From assembly GCA_021737695.1 (NCBI GenBank), contig JAIPDL010000038.1, positions 1 to 33,631 on the forward strand: a stretch of DNA of 33,631 nt, written 5' to 3'. Positions 32,478 to 33,631 of this stretch are shown here, piece by piece (position 1 is the first letter of the stretch; every line of letters starts with the position of its first letter). Source of the stretch: Desulfotignum sp. GTDB taxonomy: Bacteria > Desulfobacterota > Desulfobacteria > Desulfobacterales > Desulfobacteraceae. The notes below the pieces were generated by a model. The model had not been told where the DNA came from and ran no database searches. It was given only the letters and a program-made list of their open reading frames with translations. A program made the translations under genes and the position numbers.

Positions 32478-33631
32478 ATGAACCATATGACAACACCCGG
32501 AAACATTCCTTCAGACCTGGTGGCGGACTGGCAGACCCTCCACCGGGTCTTTATCCGTCCTGAGGACGAAAAAAGCCGGCAGACCCTGATCAAATACATG
32601 GAGCAGATTTTGTTCGGTCTCCATGAATTTCTCAACTCCCATGTGGGGGTGACCGAAGCCATTCCGCTTGCGACCCTGGCACGATCCTATACCGATACGA
32701 CCATCCACCGTGAGCCGGAAAAAAAACTGGCCGATGTCATCAAAGACATCATTAATGAAATCGCCCCCCGGGCCGTGAATGTGGCCTCGCCCTATTTCAT
32801 CGGACACATGACTTCGGCTATTCCTTTTTTCATGGTTCATCTCAAAGCCATCACTGCGGCTCTGAACCAGAATCTGATCAAACTGGAAACGTCCAAGGTG
32901 CTGTCGGTCCTGGAAAAACAGGTGCTGGCCAAAGTGCACCGCATGGTTTACAACCGGGGACCCGCGTTTTATGACACCCATGTTCAAAATGTGGATACCT
33001 GCCTGGGTCTGTTCACCAACGGCGGTACCACGGCCAATATCACGGCCCTGTGGGTGGCAAGAAACCAGAGCCTTCCGGCAACCGGCGACTTTGCCGGTGT
33101 GGAACAGGACGGAATGGCAGCCGCCATGAAGGCTCATGATCTGGAGCGTCTGGTGGTACTGGTGTCGGAACGGGGGCATTTTTCTCTAAAAAAAGCCGGA
33201 GGAATTCTGGGGATCGGCAATAAAAACATCATTGCCGTAGGAGTGAACAAACAGCATCAGATCGATATGAATGACCTGACCCGGCAGGTGGAAGCGTTCT
33301 CACAGAACAAAAAAATCAGAATCGCCGCCATCGTGGGTATTGCCGGGGCCACGGAAACCGGCACCATCGACCCGCTGCCTGAAATGGCACACCTGTGCCA
33401 AACCCATGGGATTCCTTTTCATGTGGATGCGGCCTGGGGCGGGCCGGTGATGCTGTCAAAAAAATATGCCCCCCTGCTGAACGGCATCCGGGAAGCGGAT
33501 TCCGTCACCATTGACTGCCACAAGCAGTTCTACATGCCCATGAGTGCCGGCATGGTCTTTTTCAAAGACCCCACCGCACTGGACCGGATCATTTATCATG
33601 CCGGATATGTCAACCGGAAAGGCTCTGTGGA
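32478..33631 (+). CDS. panP: PLP-dependent group II decarboxylase, PanP-like aspartate 1-decarboxylase (partial, runs off the right edge)
   Basis: 384 complete codons are visible from the ATG at 32478; an alternative ATG lies 9 bp later and the ribosome-binding site is weak. The fold-type I pattern is clear: SPYFIGHMTSAIPFFMVH, TNGGTTANITALWVARN, HVDAAWGGPVMLS (PLP-ring Asp) and DCHKQFYMPMSAG with the Schiff-base lysine at residue 349. The opening IKYMEQILFGLHEFLNSHVGVTE is what I remember of PanP, a PLP enzyme that makes beta-alanine from aspartate where PanD is missing. Glutamate or another acidic amino acid as substrate is the alternative. It follows korC by 15 bp and is probably co-transcribed. 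The C terminus lies outside the window. Confidence 0.8.
   Translation, partial: MNHMTTPGNIPSDLVADWQTLHRVFIRPEDEKSRQTLIKYMEQILFGLHEFLNSHVGVTEAIPLATLARSYTDTTIHREPEKKLADVIKDIINEIAPRAVNVASPYFIGHMTSAIPFFMVHLKAITAALNQNLIKLETSKVLSVLEKQVLAKVHRMVYNRGPAFYDTHVQNVDTCLGLFTNGGTTANITALWVARNQSLPATGDFAGVEQDGMAAAMKAHDLERLVVLVSERGHFSLKKAGGILGIGNKNIIAVGVNKQHQIDMNDLTRQVEAFSQNKKIRIAAIVGIAGATETGTIDPLPEMAHLCQTHGIPFHVDAAWGGPVMLSKKYAPLLNGIREADSVTIDCHKQFYMPMSAGMVFFKDPTALDRIIYHAGYVNRKGSV

Noticed and set aside
1-33631. CRISPR arrays, tRNA or rRNA genes, insertion sequences, phage genes
   Set aside because: No regularly spaced repeats, no cloverleaf or rRNA signatures and no transposase or integrase motifs were seen on either strand by eye.

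Overview
The window reads as chromosome from a strictly anaerobic, sulfate-reducing-type bacterium, most likely a Desulfobacteraceae relative (Desulfobacterota). The reasons are a two-component class II benzoyl-CoA reductase-type pair (BamB/BamC) next to a benzoate-CoA-ligase-like enzyme, a KorDABC 2-oxoacid:ferredoxin oxidoreductase, a transcarboxylase-like carboxyltransferase set, and the rplU-rpmA-obg-nadD-rsfS core block. The identification comes from reading translations by eye; no database search was run.

Layout. (1) 164-8032, minus strand: six tightly packed genes, with ATGA overlaps at three of five junctions. They encode a membrane PAS/GAF histidine kinase, a single-domain receiver, a REC-HD-GYP protein, and then a GNAT acetyltransferase, a RimK-like ATP-grasp ligase and a PP-loop ATPase with a C-terminal Cys triad. 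A signalling module thus appears to be co-transcribed with what looks like a small-molecule or peptide-modifying cassette. (2) 8156-11389, plus strand: housekeeping operon rplU-rpmA-obg-nadD-rsfS plus a degenerate HsdR-N-like protein, with a strong sigma70-type promoter. (3) 11392-15962, minus strand: a zinc-ribbon protein and mmdA / soluble OadG-like / PycB-biotin, which together resemble a methylmalonyl-CoA:pyruvate transcarboxylase. (4) About 16.0-28.5 kb: a more AT-rich accessory block for an aromatic or related carboxylic acid. On the minus strand it has a molybdopterin oxidoreductase, a sodium:solute symporter, a benzoate-CoA-ligase-like enzyme and a DUF3311-type small membrane protein, ending at a perfect 14-bp hairpin terminator. 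Divergently there are bamB, bamC and a MarR regulator, followed by an amidohydrolase and a gamma-carbonic-anhydrase-like protein. Two copies of a Cys-rich protein (DUF6125-like) lie at the edges of the block in opposite orientation: a truncated remnant at 16.0-16.3 kb and an intact gene at 27.8-28.5 kb. (5) 28558-29403: a family 2 glycosyltransferase. (6) 29724-32463: korDABC, followed by a PanP-like PLP decarboxylase that runs off the right end.

The accessory block can be read as one pathway: the symporter imports an acid, the ligase makes its CoA thioester, and BamB/BamC and/or the molybdopterin enzyme act on the ring or on a ring substituent. The best evidence that the two divergent arms belong together is in the 447-bp gap between them. 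Both arms start with a promoter of identical geometry (TTGACA, 17 nt, TATTAC), and both -10 regions sit inside a near-identical 15-mer (CATAA[T/C]ATATTACAT), a candidate operator for the nearby MarR protein. The other Bam subunits (DEFGHI) and the downstream beta-oxidation genes are not in the window, so the true substrate remains open.
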